Origin: Flavobacterium sp.
GTDB taxonomy: Bacteria; Bacteroidota; Bacteroidia; Flavobacteriales; Flavobacteriaceae
Assembly (NCBI GenBank): GCA_024709705.1
Contig: JANJWE010000225.1
Coordinates: forward strand, 1-8,585
DNA length: 8,585 bases
Direction of reading: 5' to 3'
The stretch's first letter is position 1. Every line of letters starts with the position of its first letter. Under the pieces are notes generated by a model, which had not been told where the DNA came from, did not search any database, and saw only the letters and a program-made list of their open reading frames with translations. A program made the position numbers and the translations under genes. Below are positions 1 to 5,572 of the stretch, in pieces.

Positions 1-12
1 CTTTGTCATCAT
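1..12 (-). CDS. rplX: Start of a gene running off the left edge, probably ribosomal protein uL24 (partial)
   Basis: Only the first codons are visible: two consecutive in-frame ATG codons followed by ACA and AAG, giving M-M-T-K, or M-T-K if the second ATG (9-7) is the start. They begin 8 bases downstream of the rplN stop. Naming it rplX rests on gene order, because rplX follows rplN in bacterial spc operons, and on a short Met-x-Lys beginning that fits flavobacterial uL24. Four residues cannot prove identity. uL24 is an early 23S rRNA assembly initiator protein. The reading frame is open to the window edge. Confidence 0.55.
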
Positions 13-20
13 TAATCGAA

Positions 21-389
21 TTAAAGCACCTCTGGTGCTAATGATACAATTTTCATGAATTGTTTTTCACGAAGTTCTCTGGCAACCGGACCAAAAACGC
101 GAGTTCCTCTCATTTCTCCAGCAGCATTCAACAAAACGCAAGCGTTATCATCGAATCTGATGTAAGAACCATCGGCTCTTCTCACTTCTTTTTTGGTACG
201 TACAACAACTGCAGTTGAAACCGCTCCTTTTTTTACGTTACCGTTTGGAGTGGCATCTTTGATAGATACTACAATTTTATCTCCAACAGAGGCATAACGA
301 CGTTTCGTTCCTCCTAAAACACGGATAGTCAAAACTTCTTTGGCTCCTGTGTTATCTGCTACTTTTAATCTTGATTCTTGTTGTACCAT
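21..389 (-). CDS. rplN: 50S ribosomal protein uL14 (L14)
   Basis: uL14 is a 122-residue beta-barrel protein of the large subunit. It binds 23S rRNA at the subunit interface and contributes to an intersubunit bridge with 16S rRNA helix h14. The length is the family norm. Visible family features are the N-terminal [17 protein letters not shown] (1-17), the central [24 protein letters not shown] (60-84), and [14 protein letters not shown] (94-107). The ATG lies two bases after the rpsQ TAA, which points to translational coupling. No Shine-Dalgarno sequence is apparent. The gene opens the spc block and is followed after 8 bases by the presumed rplX. Nothing is unusual in it. Confidence 0.98.
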
Positions 390-391
390 AA

Positions 392-649
392 TTACTTCGC
401 TCTTTCAATGATTTCAACTAATCTCCAACATTTAGATTTCGATAAAGGTCTAGTTTCCATGATCTTTACTGTATCTCCAATGTTACAGTCATTTGTTTCG
501 TCGTGTGCAACATATTTTTTTGTTTTTAACACGAACTTACCGTATAATGGATGTTTTACTTTTCTGGTTTCAGAAACAACAATGGATTTTTCCATTTTGT
601 TGCTAGTAACAACTCCAATTCTTTCTTTTCTTAAATTTCTTTTTTCCAT
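392..649 (-). CDS. rpsQ: 30S ribosomal protein uS17 (S17)
   Basis: uS17 is a primary 16S rRNA-binding OB-fold protein of the small-subunit body. The start chosen at 649 gives 85 residues beginning [14 protein letters not shown], the usual family beginning and length. An in-frame ATG six codons upstream (667) would add M-Y-T-S-L-K and overlap the rpmC stop as TAATG. I prefer the shorter form because the extra residues match nothing I know in the family, but that ATG could act in coupled initiation. Visible features are [18 protein letters not shown] and the terminal block [19 protein letters not shown], which is the uS17 signature region. The gene lies 17 bases after rpmC and 2 bases before rplN. 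Confidence 0.96.
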   Translation of the reverse strand: MEKRNLRKERIGVVTSNKMEKSIVVSETRKVKHPLYGKFVLKTKKYVAHDETNDCNIGDTVKIMETRPLSKSKCWRLVEIIERAK

Positions 650-666
650 CTTTAAGCTAGTATACA

Positions 667-858
667 TTATTGTAACTCTCTTTTACTGATCTCAGTGATT
701 AATCTTGCGATTGTTCTTCTAACCGTTCTAATTTGTAGAGGGTTTTGAATTGGAGATATCGTATGAGTGGTTTTTAGATCGGCATATGTTTTTCTTGACT
801 GACTAAGTTTCTCTTGTAACTCAGCTGTAGATAGACTTGTAATTTCTGATTGTTTCAT
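667..858 (-). CDS. rpmC: 50S ribosomal protein uL29 (L29)
   Basis: uL29 is a small two-helix hairpin protein next to uL23 at the polypeptide exit tunnel, where chaperones and the signal recognition particle dock. The 63 residues are a normal length. The pattern fits the family: an N-terminal helix M-K-Q-S-E-I-x-x-L-S-x-x-E-L-Q-E-K-L, a middle with R-K-x-Y-x-D-L-K, a short T-H-x-I-S-x-I-x-N-P-L-Q-I turn, and a second helix R-x-V-R-R-x-I-A-R-L-x-T-E. L29 is poorly conserved in sequence, so position between rplP and rpsQ adds weight. The ATG follows the rplP stop after 12 AT-rich bases. The TAA shares a base with an upstream in-frame ATG of rpsQ. Confidence 0.96.
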   Translation of the reverse strand: MKQSEITSLSTAELQEKLSQSRKTYADLKTTHTISPIQNPLQIRTVRRTIARLITEISKRELQ

Positions 859-870
859 AATAAATTTAGA

Positions 871-1290
871 TTATGCTTCGAAATCTCTAGCAACAACAAA
901 CTTAGTTTTAACTGGAAGTTTTTGAGCGGCTAAACGCAAAGCTTCTTTAGCTACTGATAATGGAACCCCTCCAACTTCAAACATAATTCTTCCGGGTTTA
1001 ACAACGGCAGCCCAATATTCAACTGCTCCTTTACCTTTACCCATACGTACTTCAAGAGGTTTCTTTGTTATAGGCTTATCTGGAAAAATTTTGATCCATA
1101 ATTGACCTTCTCTTTTCATAAAACGAGTTGCAGCAATACGAGCTGCTTCTATTTGACGTGAAGTTAAGAAAGCAGAATCCATAGATTTTATTCCAAACAT
1201 TCCATTTGAAAGTTCGTGTCCTCTTTGAGAAACACCTTTCATTCTACCTTTTTGTACCTTGCGGTATTTTGTTCTTTTAGGCTGTAACAT
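871..1290 (-). CDS. rplP: 50S ribosomal protein uL16 (L16)
   Basis: uL16 is a late-assembling protein of the 50S central region. It contacts 5S and 23S rRNA and helps position A-site tRNA. At 139 residues it is close to the usual 136-144. Visible motifs are [19 protein letters not shown] (1-19), [10 protein letters not shown] (47-56), [14 protein letters not shown] (65-78), and R-M-G-K-G-K-G (82-88) followed by P-G-R-I-M-F-E-x-x-G (98-107). Arg82 corresponds to the arginine hydroxylated in Escherichia coli L16 (R81). Whether it is modified here cannot be seen. The gene starts 19 bases after rpsC. Its upstream sequence contains AAAGGAAA, the nearest thing to a Shine-Dalgarno core in the window, but it sits only a few bases from the ATG. 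Confidence 0.98.
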   Translation of the reverse strand: MLQPKRTKYRKVQKGRMKGVSQRGHELSNGMFGIKSMDSAFLTSRQIEAARIAATRFMKREGQLWIKIFPDKPITKKPLEVRMGKGKGAVEYWAAVVKPGRIMFEVGGVPLSVAKEALRLAAQKLPVKTKFVVARDFEA

Positions 1291-1309
1291 TTTCCTTTAA
1301 TTTAAAAAA

Positions 1310-2056
1310 TTACTTTCTTTTACGTGGATTAGATTTTCCATTGGGTTTTCCTCCTCTTGGAGCATCACCACTTTTACCACTTCCTGAAGCTTGTTTTTTA
1401 TCCATTCCAACAAGTGGAGAAAGATCTCTCTTTCCGTAAACTTCACCTTTCATGATCCACACTTTGATACCCATTCTACCATAAGTAGTATGAGCTTCTC
1501 CTAAAGCGTAATCAATATCGGCTCTGAAAGTTGATAGAGGAATTCTTCCTTCTTTGAACATTTCAGAACGAGCCATTTCTGCCCCGTTCAAACGACCTGA
1601 AATCATCACTTTGATACCTTCGGCATTCATACGCATTGCAGCCGCAATAGCCATTTTGATAGCTCTTCTGTATGAAATACGACTTTCAATTTGACGAGCG
1701 ATACTTGTTGCAACTAAATAAGCATCTAACTCTGGTCTTTTGATTTCAAAGATGTTAATTTGAACCTCTTTGTCTGTAATTTTCTTAAGTTCTTCTTTCA
1801 ACTTGTCTACCTCTTGACCGCCTTTACCGATAATGATACCAGGTCTAGCAGTAGTGATAGTAACGGTTACAAGTTTTAAAGTTCTCTCGATGATTACTTT
1901 TGATACACTAGCTTTTGATAAACGAGCGTGGATATACTTTCTGATTTTGTGATCTTCAGCGATTTTATCACCGTAATCATTTCCACCATACCAGTTTGAA
2001 TCCCATCCTCTGATGATACCAAGGCGATTTCCAATTGGATTTGTCTTTTGTCCCAT
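1310..2056 (-). CDS. rpsC: 30S ribosomal protein uS3 (S3)
   Basis: uS3 lies at the mRNA entry tunnel of the 30S head and takes part in unwinding mRNA. The N-terminal [14 protein letters not shown] is typical. A type II KH domain carries the loop G-I-I-I-G-K-G-G at 73-80. The segment Y-R-R-A-I-K (129-134) contains basic residues matching E. coli R131/R132/K135, which are implicated in helicase activity. The C-terminal domain has [14 protein letters not shown] (152-165) and [14 protein letters not shown] (170-183). At 248 residues it is longer than the 233 of E. coli, because of a tail after about residue 217 rich in Gly, Ser, Lys and Arg, probably disordered. The gene lies 8 bases after rplV, whose stop is doubled. 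Confidence 0.98.
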   Translation of the reverse strand: MGQKTNPIGNRLGIIRGWDSNWYGGNDYGDKIAEDHKIRKYIHARLSKASVSKVIIERTLKLVTVTITTARPGIIIGKGGQEVDKLKEELKKITDKEVQINIFEIKRPELDAYLVATSIARQIESRISYRRAIKMAIAAAMRMNAEGIKVMISGRLNGAEMARSEMFKEGRIPLSTFRADIDYALGEAHTTYGRMGIKVWIMKGEVYGKRDLSPLVGMDKKQASGSGKSGDAPRGGKPNGKSNPRKRK

Positions 2057-2064
2057 ACTGTTTA

Positions 2065-2475
2065 TTAATTGCTTTGTGTGTTATTACTAGTTCCTAACAC
2101 GATTGTTACGTGATTTGAACGTTTTCTAATTCTGTGAGCTCTTCCTTGTGGTGCTGGACGTAATCTTTTTAACATCATTCCACCATCTACACGGATTTCT
2201 TTTACAAATAAAGCTGCTTCTTCGATACTTGCATCAGCATTTTTAGATTGCCAGTTAGCAATTGCTGATAACAATAATTTTTCTAATTTTCTTGAAGCTT
2301 CTTTTTGACTAAAACGAAGTACGTTTAGTGCTTTTTCCACTTTCTGACCTCTTACCAAGTCTGCAACCAAGCGCATTTTTCTAGGTGAAGTAGGGCAGTT
2401 ATTCAATTTCGCGAAAGCTATCGACTTATTAGCCTCTTTTCTCGCATCTGCTGTTTCTCTTTTACGAACTCCCAT
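2065..2475 (-). CDS. rplV: 50S ribosomal protein uL22 (L22)
   Basis: uL22 contacts all 23S rRNA domains, and its long beta-hairpin lines the peptide exit tunnel near the macrolide site. The core begins at [17 protein letters not shown] (27-43). The hairpin and signature span about 92-127, with [18 protein letters not shown] (96-113) and [13 protein letters not shown]. No insertion or deletion of the kind linked to macrolide resistance is evident at the hairpin tip. At 136 residues it is longer than the 110 of E. coli, mainly through about 16 extra basic N-terminal residues. I believe this extension is usual in flavobacteria. The ATG lies 5 bases after the rpsS TAG. The stop is TAA followed by a second in-frame TAA. 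Confidence 0.97.
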   Translation of the reverse strand: MGVRKRETADARKEANKSIAFAKLNNCPTSPRKMRLVADLVRGQKVEKALNVLRFSQKEASRKLEKLLLSAIANWQSKNADASIEEAALFVKEIRVDGGMMLKRLRPAPQGRAHRIRKRSNHVTIVLGTSNNTQSN

Positions 2476-2480
2476 TGCTT

Positions 2481-2759
2481 CTATTTTTTACCTTTATTTT
2501 TAGCACCTGCATGACCTCTAAATGATCTTGTTGGTGAAAACTCTCCTAACTTATGACCTACCATGTTCTCAGTTACATAAACCGGAACAAACTGACGACC
2601 ATTGTGTACTGCGATAGTTTGTCCTACGAAATCTGGAGTTATCATAGAAGCTCTAGACCAAGTTTTGATCACTGCTTTGTTTGATTTCTCTACATTTTCA
2701 AGAACTTTCTTATCTAATTTGTAATGTACAAAAGGTCCTTTCTTTAATGAACGTGCCAT
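2481..2759 (-). CDS. rpsS: 30S ribosomal protein uS19 (S19)
   Basis: uS19 sits on the 30S head, pairs with uS13, and helps form intersubunit bridges while lying near A-site tRNA. The 92 residues are the normal length. The beginning [11 protein letters not shown] (1-11) and the signature [17 protein letters not shown] (67-83) are diagnostic. [21 protein letters not shown] (40-60) is also standard. It ends in a short Lys/Gly tail. It is the only gene here that stops with TAG. It lies 10 bases after rplB and 5 bases before rplV, so it is translated within the same tight S10 block. Confidence 0.98.
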   Translation of the reverse strand: MARSLKKGPFVHYKLDKKVLENVEKSNKAVIKTWSRASMITPDFVGQTIAVHNGRQFVPVYVTENMVGHKLGEFSPTRSFRGHAGAKNKGKK

Positions 2760-2769
2760 GTCTATCTAA

Positions 2770-3594
2770 TTATTTCTTTCTGCGTTCAACAATATACTTA
2801 TTACTTGGGCTAACTTTAGAACGGGTTCTGTAACCTTTTGCAGGAATACCTTTTCTAGAGCGTGGGTGACCTCCAGATGAACGTCCTTCACCACCACCCA
2901 TTGGGTGATCTACAGGGTTCATTGCAACTGGTCTGGTTCTTGGTCTTCTACCTAACCATCTTGATCTACCGGCTTTACCAGAAACAATCAATTGATGATC
3001 TGAATTAGAGACAGCACCAATAGTAGCCATACAAGTTAACAAAATCAATCTTGTTTCACCAGAAGGCATTTTAATGGTTGCATACTTACCGTCACGAGCC
3101 ATTAATTGAGCAAAAGTACCAGCTGAACGAGCTATGGTAGCACCTTGACCAGGACGAAGTTCTATACATGAAATTACGGTTCCTAATGGAATTTTACTTA
3201 AAGGCAGAGCATTTCCAATTTCAGGAGATGCATTTTCACCAGACACAACTGTCTGACCTACATTTAATCCATTTTGAGCAATTACATAAGTTTTTGCACC
3301 GTCTGCATAGCTCAAAAGAGCGATAAATGCAGTTCTGTTTGGATCGTATTCAATAGATTTTACTGTAGCAGGAACATCTGCTTTAGTTCTTTTGAAATCG
3401 ATAACACGGTACTTTTGTTTGTGACCACCGCCTGTGTAACGCATGGTCATTTTTCCTTGACTATTTCTACCTCCTGAGTTTTTTTTCGGTGCCAATAATG
3501 ACTTTTCCGGCTTATCAGTTGTAATGGCGTCAAAACCATTAACAACTCTAAAACGCTGACCCGGGGTAATAGGTTTTAATTTTCTAACTGACAT
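2770..3594 (-). CDS. rplB: 50S ribosomal protein uL2 (L2)
   Basis: uL2 is one of the largest and most conserved 50S proteins. It binds 23S rRNA domain IV, is needed for subunit association, and approaches the peptidyl transferase centre. The 274 residues match the family. An N-terminal RNA-binding part has [23 protein letters not shown] (from 41) and an OB-fold with Y-D-P-N-R (83-87). The SH3-like second half has R-S-A-G-T (156-160) and A-R-D-G-K-Y-A (166-172). [12 protein letters not shown] (226-237) retains the functionally important histidine (His230, equal to E. coli His229 without Met). The usual next histidine is replaced by Met232, a variant I believe is common in Bacteroidota. The gene starts 6 bases after rplW. 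Confidence 0.99.
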   Translation of the reverse strand: MSVRKLKPITPGQRFRVVNGFDAITTDKPEKSLLAPKKNSGGRNSQGKMTMRYTGGGHKQKYRVIDFKRTKADVPATVKSIEYDPNRTAFIALLSYADGAKTYVIAQNGLNVGQTVVSGENASPEIGNALPLSKIPLGTVISCIELRPGQGATIARSAGTFAQLMARDGKYATIKMPSGETRLILLTCMATIGAVSNSDHQLIVSGKAGRSRWLGRRPRTRPVAMNPVDHPMGGGEGRSSGGHPRSRKGIPAKGYRTRSKVSPSNKYIVERRKK

Positions 3595-3600
3595 TTCTTA

Positions 3601-3891
3601 TTAGATATTGTTGTAAAAATCAATTGTTTCTCCTTCTTGTACTTGAACAACAGCTTTTTTATAAGCATTTGTTTTAGCACTAATCATACCACTCTTAGTG
3701 TATTTTACAGAACGATCAGGTCTTACATTCATAGTGTTAACTGCAACAATAGTAACTCCAAAAGCAGCTTCAACTGCATTTTTGATTTGAATTTTGTTTG
3801 CTTTCTTATCCACTACAAAACCATAACGATTGTCTAACTCACCTTGTTTGGTAATTTTTTCAGTTATGATAGGTTTAATTATGATACTCAT
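3601..3891 (-). CDS. rplW: 50S ribosomal protein uL23 (L23)
   Basis: uL23 lies at the exit of the peptide tunnel and is the docking point for trigger factor and a contact for the signal recognition particle. The 96 residues fall in the family range. It opens with I-I-I-K-P-I-I-T-E-K-I-T (3-14), followed by Y-G-F-V-V-D-K-K-A-N-K-I-Q-I-K-N-A-V-E (23-41) and F-G-V-T-I-V-A-V-N-T-M-N-V-R (44-57), the core of the L23 fold. The C-terminus is K-K-A-V-V-Q-V-Q-E-G-E-T-I-D-F-Y. The TAA stop is followed at once by a second in-frame TAA. The ATG lies 6 bases after the rplD stop, within a short TAATAGGCC spacer with no Shine-Dalgarno sequence. Confidence 0.98.
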   Translation of the reverse strand: MSIIIKPIITEKITKQGELDNRYGFVVDKKANKIQIKNAVEAAFGVTIVAVNTMNVRPDRSVKYTKSGMISAKTNAYKKAVVQVQEGETIDFYNNI

Positions 3892-3897
3892 GGCCTA

Positions 3898-4527
3898 TTA
3901 TTTACTTAAATTTTCTTCAATTCCTTCTAACGAACCTTCCAATAGCACCAATTTATTTGTGTTTAAAATTGTATAAGTGCTTAATTCTGAAGTAGTTACA
4001 ACATTAGAGGCTTTTAAATTGCGTGACGACAAATATACATTTTTATTTGAATCACCCAACACAAATAAAGATTTTTTATTTTCCAATCCTAAAGCCTTAA
4101 GAATTGAAATAAAATTCTTAGTATTTGGAGTATCAAAACTAAAATCTTCTAACACAATTAAGTCTGAATCCGCAAGCTTTTGTGATAAGACCGATTTACG
4201 TGCTAATCTTTTCAAAGCTTTGTTTAATTTGAAAGAATAGCTTCTTGGTCTTGGACCGAAAACTGTTCCCCCACCTTTAAACAATGGATTTTTAACACTT
4301 CCTGCACGAGCAGTACCTGTACCTTTTTGTTTTTTAATTTTACGAGTACTACCTGTAACTTCTGCTCTCTCTTTAGATTTGTGAGTACCTTGTCTTTGAT
4401 TGGCAAGATATTGTTTAACATCTAAATAGATTGCATGCTTGTTAGGCTCAATAGCGAAAACAGCGTCTGAAAGTTGAACTTTTCTACCTGTTTCTTTTCC
4501 GTTGATATCTAAAACTTTTACTTCCAT
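3898..4527 (-). CDS. rplD: 50S ribosomal protein uL4 (L4)
   Basis: uL4 binds 23S rRNA domain I early in assembly and extends a long basic loop to the constriction of the exit tunnel, opposite uL22. At 209 residues it is close to the 201 of E. coli. The extended loop is visible at about 46-100, with R-Q-G-T-H-K-S-K-x-R-A-E-V (45-57), K-K-Q-K-G-T-G-T-A-R-A-G-S (65-77) and G-G-G-T-V-F-G-P-R-P-R-S-Y (85-97). The C-terminal half is the alpha/beta domain with L-x-D-S-D-L-I-V-L-E-D. In E. coli, L4 represses its own S10 operon. Whether it does so here is unknown, although a candidate leader lies just upstream of rplC. The ATG overlaps the rplC stop by one base (TAATG), and the stop is TAA followed by in-frame TAG. 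Confidence 0.98.
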   Translation of the reverse strand: MEVKVLDINGKETGRKVQLSDAVFAIEPNKHAIYLDVKQYLANQRQGTHKSKERAEVTGSTRKIKKQKGTGTARAGSVKNPLFKGGGTVFGPRPRSYSFKLNKALKRLARKSVLSQKLADSDLIVLEDFSFDTPNTKNFISILKALGLENKKSLFVLGDSNKNVYLSSRNLKASNVVTTSELSTYTILNTNKLVLLEGSLEGIEENLSK

Positions 4528-5144
4528 TACTTCTGAATGATTACATAAGAGTTTTTATGTCCAGGAACACATCCTTTAATAACAAGTAGATTTTTTTCTG
4601 CTACTACTTTTAAAACTCTAAGGTTTTGAATTGTTACATTATCACCACCAGTTCTTCCAGCCATACGCATACCTTTGAATACACGTGATGGATAAGAAGA
4701 AGCTCCTACAGAACCTGGTGCTCTTAAACGGTTATGTTGACCATGTGTAGCTTGTCCAACACCACCAAAACCGTGACGTTTTACAACACCTTGGAAACCT
4801 TTACCTTTTGATACACCTTGTACATCAACAAATTCTCCTTCGCTGAATAGATCTACAGTGATTAAATCACCTAATTTATACTCTGTTTCAAAATCTTGAA
4901 ATTCAACGACTTTCTTTTTTGCAGTAGAACCCGCTTTCTTAAAGTGACCTAATGCCGCTTTAGTAGCTTGTTTTTCTGCTTTGTCATCGAAACCAAGTTG
5001 AAACGCTTCATACCCGTCAACCTCTTTGGTTCTGACTTGGGTAACGACACAAGGTCCAGCTTCGATTACTGTACAAGGAATATTTTTCCCGTTTTCATCA
5101 AAGATGCTGGTCATGCCGATTTTTTTACCAATTAACCCAGACAT
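4527..5144 (-). CDS. rplC: 50S ribosomal protein uL3 (L3)
   Basis: uL3 is an assembly-initiator protein of the 50S. It binds near the 3' end of 23S rRNA and sends a finger toward the peptidyl transferase centre. The 205 residues are typical (209 in E. coli). [12 protein letters not shown] (1-12) opens the protein, the signature [13 protein letters not shown] is at 114-126, and F-K-G-M-R-M-A-G-R is at 156-164. At G-S-V-G-A (144-148) the residue aligned by eye with E. coli Gln150, the glutamine methylated by PrmB, is alanine. The gene follows the only long spacer in the window (110 bases), which carries the hairpin described separately. Its stop overlaps the rplD start. Confidence 0.98.
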   Translation of the reverse strand: MSGLIGKKIGMTSIFDENGKNIPCTVIEAGPCVVTQVRTKEVDGYEAFQLGFDDKAEKQATKAALGHFKKAGSTAKKKVVEFQDFETEYKLGDLITVDLFSEGEFVDVQGVSKGKGFQGVVKRHGFGGVGQATHGQHNRLRAPGSVGASSYPSRVFKGMRMAGRTGGDNVTIQNLRVLKVVAEKNLLVIKGCVPGHKNSYVIIQK

Positions 5145-5168
5145 ATTAAATTATTTATAAATGATTAA

Positions 5169-5221
5169 AAATTCTCTTTTGCTTTGTATGAAGACAAGAG
5201 TATTAAGCATTAAGAGAATTT
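5169..5221 (-). repeat. 10-bp inverted repeat that competes with the rpsJ-rplC hairpin
   Basis: In the transcript, AAAUUCUCUU (5221-5212) is exactly complementary to AAGAGAAUUU (5178-5169), separated by 33 nt. The upstream arm covers the 5-nt loop of the 17-bp hairpin at 5199-5237 plus the first nucleotides of both of its strands. The two pairings therefore cannot both form in full. Topologically the arms interleave, but a true pseudoknot would have no nucleotides to cross the 10-bp stem, so mutually exclusive structures are more plausible. The complementarity is observed; any switching role is inferred. Confidence 0.5.
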
Positions 5222-5237
5222 CTTAATACTTAATACT
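5199..5237 (-). promoter_or_regulatory. 17-bp hairpin in the rpsJ-rplC spacer, candidate leader or attenuator of rplC
   Basis: Read as transcript, AGUAUUAAGUAUUAAGA (5237-5221) pairs with UCUUAAUGCUUAAUACU (5215-5199) around a 5-nt loop AAUUC. All 17 positions pair, one as G-U (5208 with 5228). The plus-strand RNA would have C opposite A there, so full pairing exists only in the sense direction. No U-run follows the stem (CUUGUCUUC comes next), so it does not look like a classical intrinsic terminator, and the downstream operon must be transcribed. The left arm contains a tandem 7-bp repeat. It could be a translational or attenuation element, an RNase processing site, or a copy of a dispersed palindromic repeat. 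The structure is seen directly; its role is inferred. Confidence 0.6.
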
Positions 5238-5254
5238 TTCATCTTTGACATTTA

Positions 5255-5560
5255 TCACACTTTAATTTCAACTTCTACTCCACTTGGCAACTCTAATTTC
5301 ATTAAAGCATCAATGGTTTTAGAAGAAGAAGAATAGATGTCTAACAATCTTTTGTATGAACTCACTTCAAATTGTTCTCTTGATTTTTTGTTAACGTGAG
5401 GAGAACGCAATACTGTGAATATTTTTTTGTGAGTTGGTAACGGAATTGGTCCTGTTACAACAGCTCCGGTACTTTTTACCGTTTTTACGATTTTTTCAGC
5501 TGATTTATCAACCAACATGTGATCGTAAGATTTTAATTTTATTCTGATTTTTTGACTCAT
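5255..5560 (-). CDS. rpsJ: 30S ribosomal protein uS10 (S10, NusE)
   Basis: uS10 belongs to the 30S head. As NusE it also pairs with NusB and NusG in transcription antitermination and transcription-translation coupling. The 101 residues are the family norm. [14 protein letters not shown] (1-14), the signature [10 protein letters not shown] (36-45), [13 protein letters not shown] (53-65) and the terminal V-E-V-E-I-K-V are all standard. It follows fusA after 12 bases with no tuf in between, so it continues the str transcript and does not head an operon as in E. coli. It is the only gene here that ends with TGA, and an in-frame TAA follows immediately. The 110-base spacer after it holds the window's main noncoding structure. 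Confidence 0.99.
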   Translation of the reverse strand: MSQKIRIKLKSYDHMLVDKSAEKIVKTVKSTGAVVTGPIPLPTHKKIFTVLRSPHVNKKSREQFEVSSYKRLLDIYSSSSKTIDALMKLELPSGVEVEIKV

Positions 5561-5572
5561 TTTCGTTAAGAA

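Noticed and set aside
378..689. Plus-strand open frame of about 103 codons opposite rplN/rpsQ/rpmC
   Set aside because: It lies antisense to conserved ribosomal genes, spans three of them, and its translation has no recognisable family. The conserved minus-strand proteins explain the DNA fully.
3274..3477. Plus-strand open frame opposite rplB
   Set aside because: It is the antisense shadow of a strongly conserved gene, with Ser/Cys/Phe-rich composition typical of complement translation.
3977..4240. Plus-strand open frame opposite rplD
   Set aside because: It is antisense to the conserved uL4 C-terminal half, with no start context and no family resemblance.
4224..4421. Minus-strand open frame inside rplD in another frame
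   Set aside because: It is a frame-shifted reading of the conserved basic loop of uL4, with Lys/Leu/Val-rich nonsense composition. The main frame is unbroken.
5199..5237. Rho-independent terminator after rpsJ
   Set aside because: The stem is long but AT-rich and is followed by CUUGUCUUC, not a U-run. Full termination here would also cut off eleven essential downstream genes.
5145..5254. Internal promoter of the Bacteroidota type (TTG near -33, TANNTTTG near -7) before rplC
   Set aside because: The sense strand has only TACTCTTG as a near match to the -7 element, without a TTG at the right distance upstream, so the sequence does not support a call.
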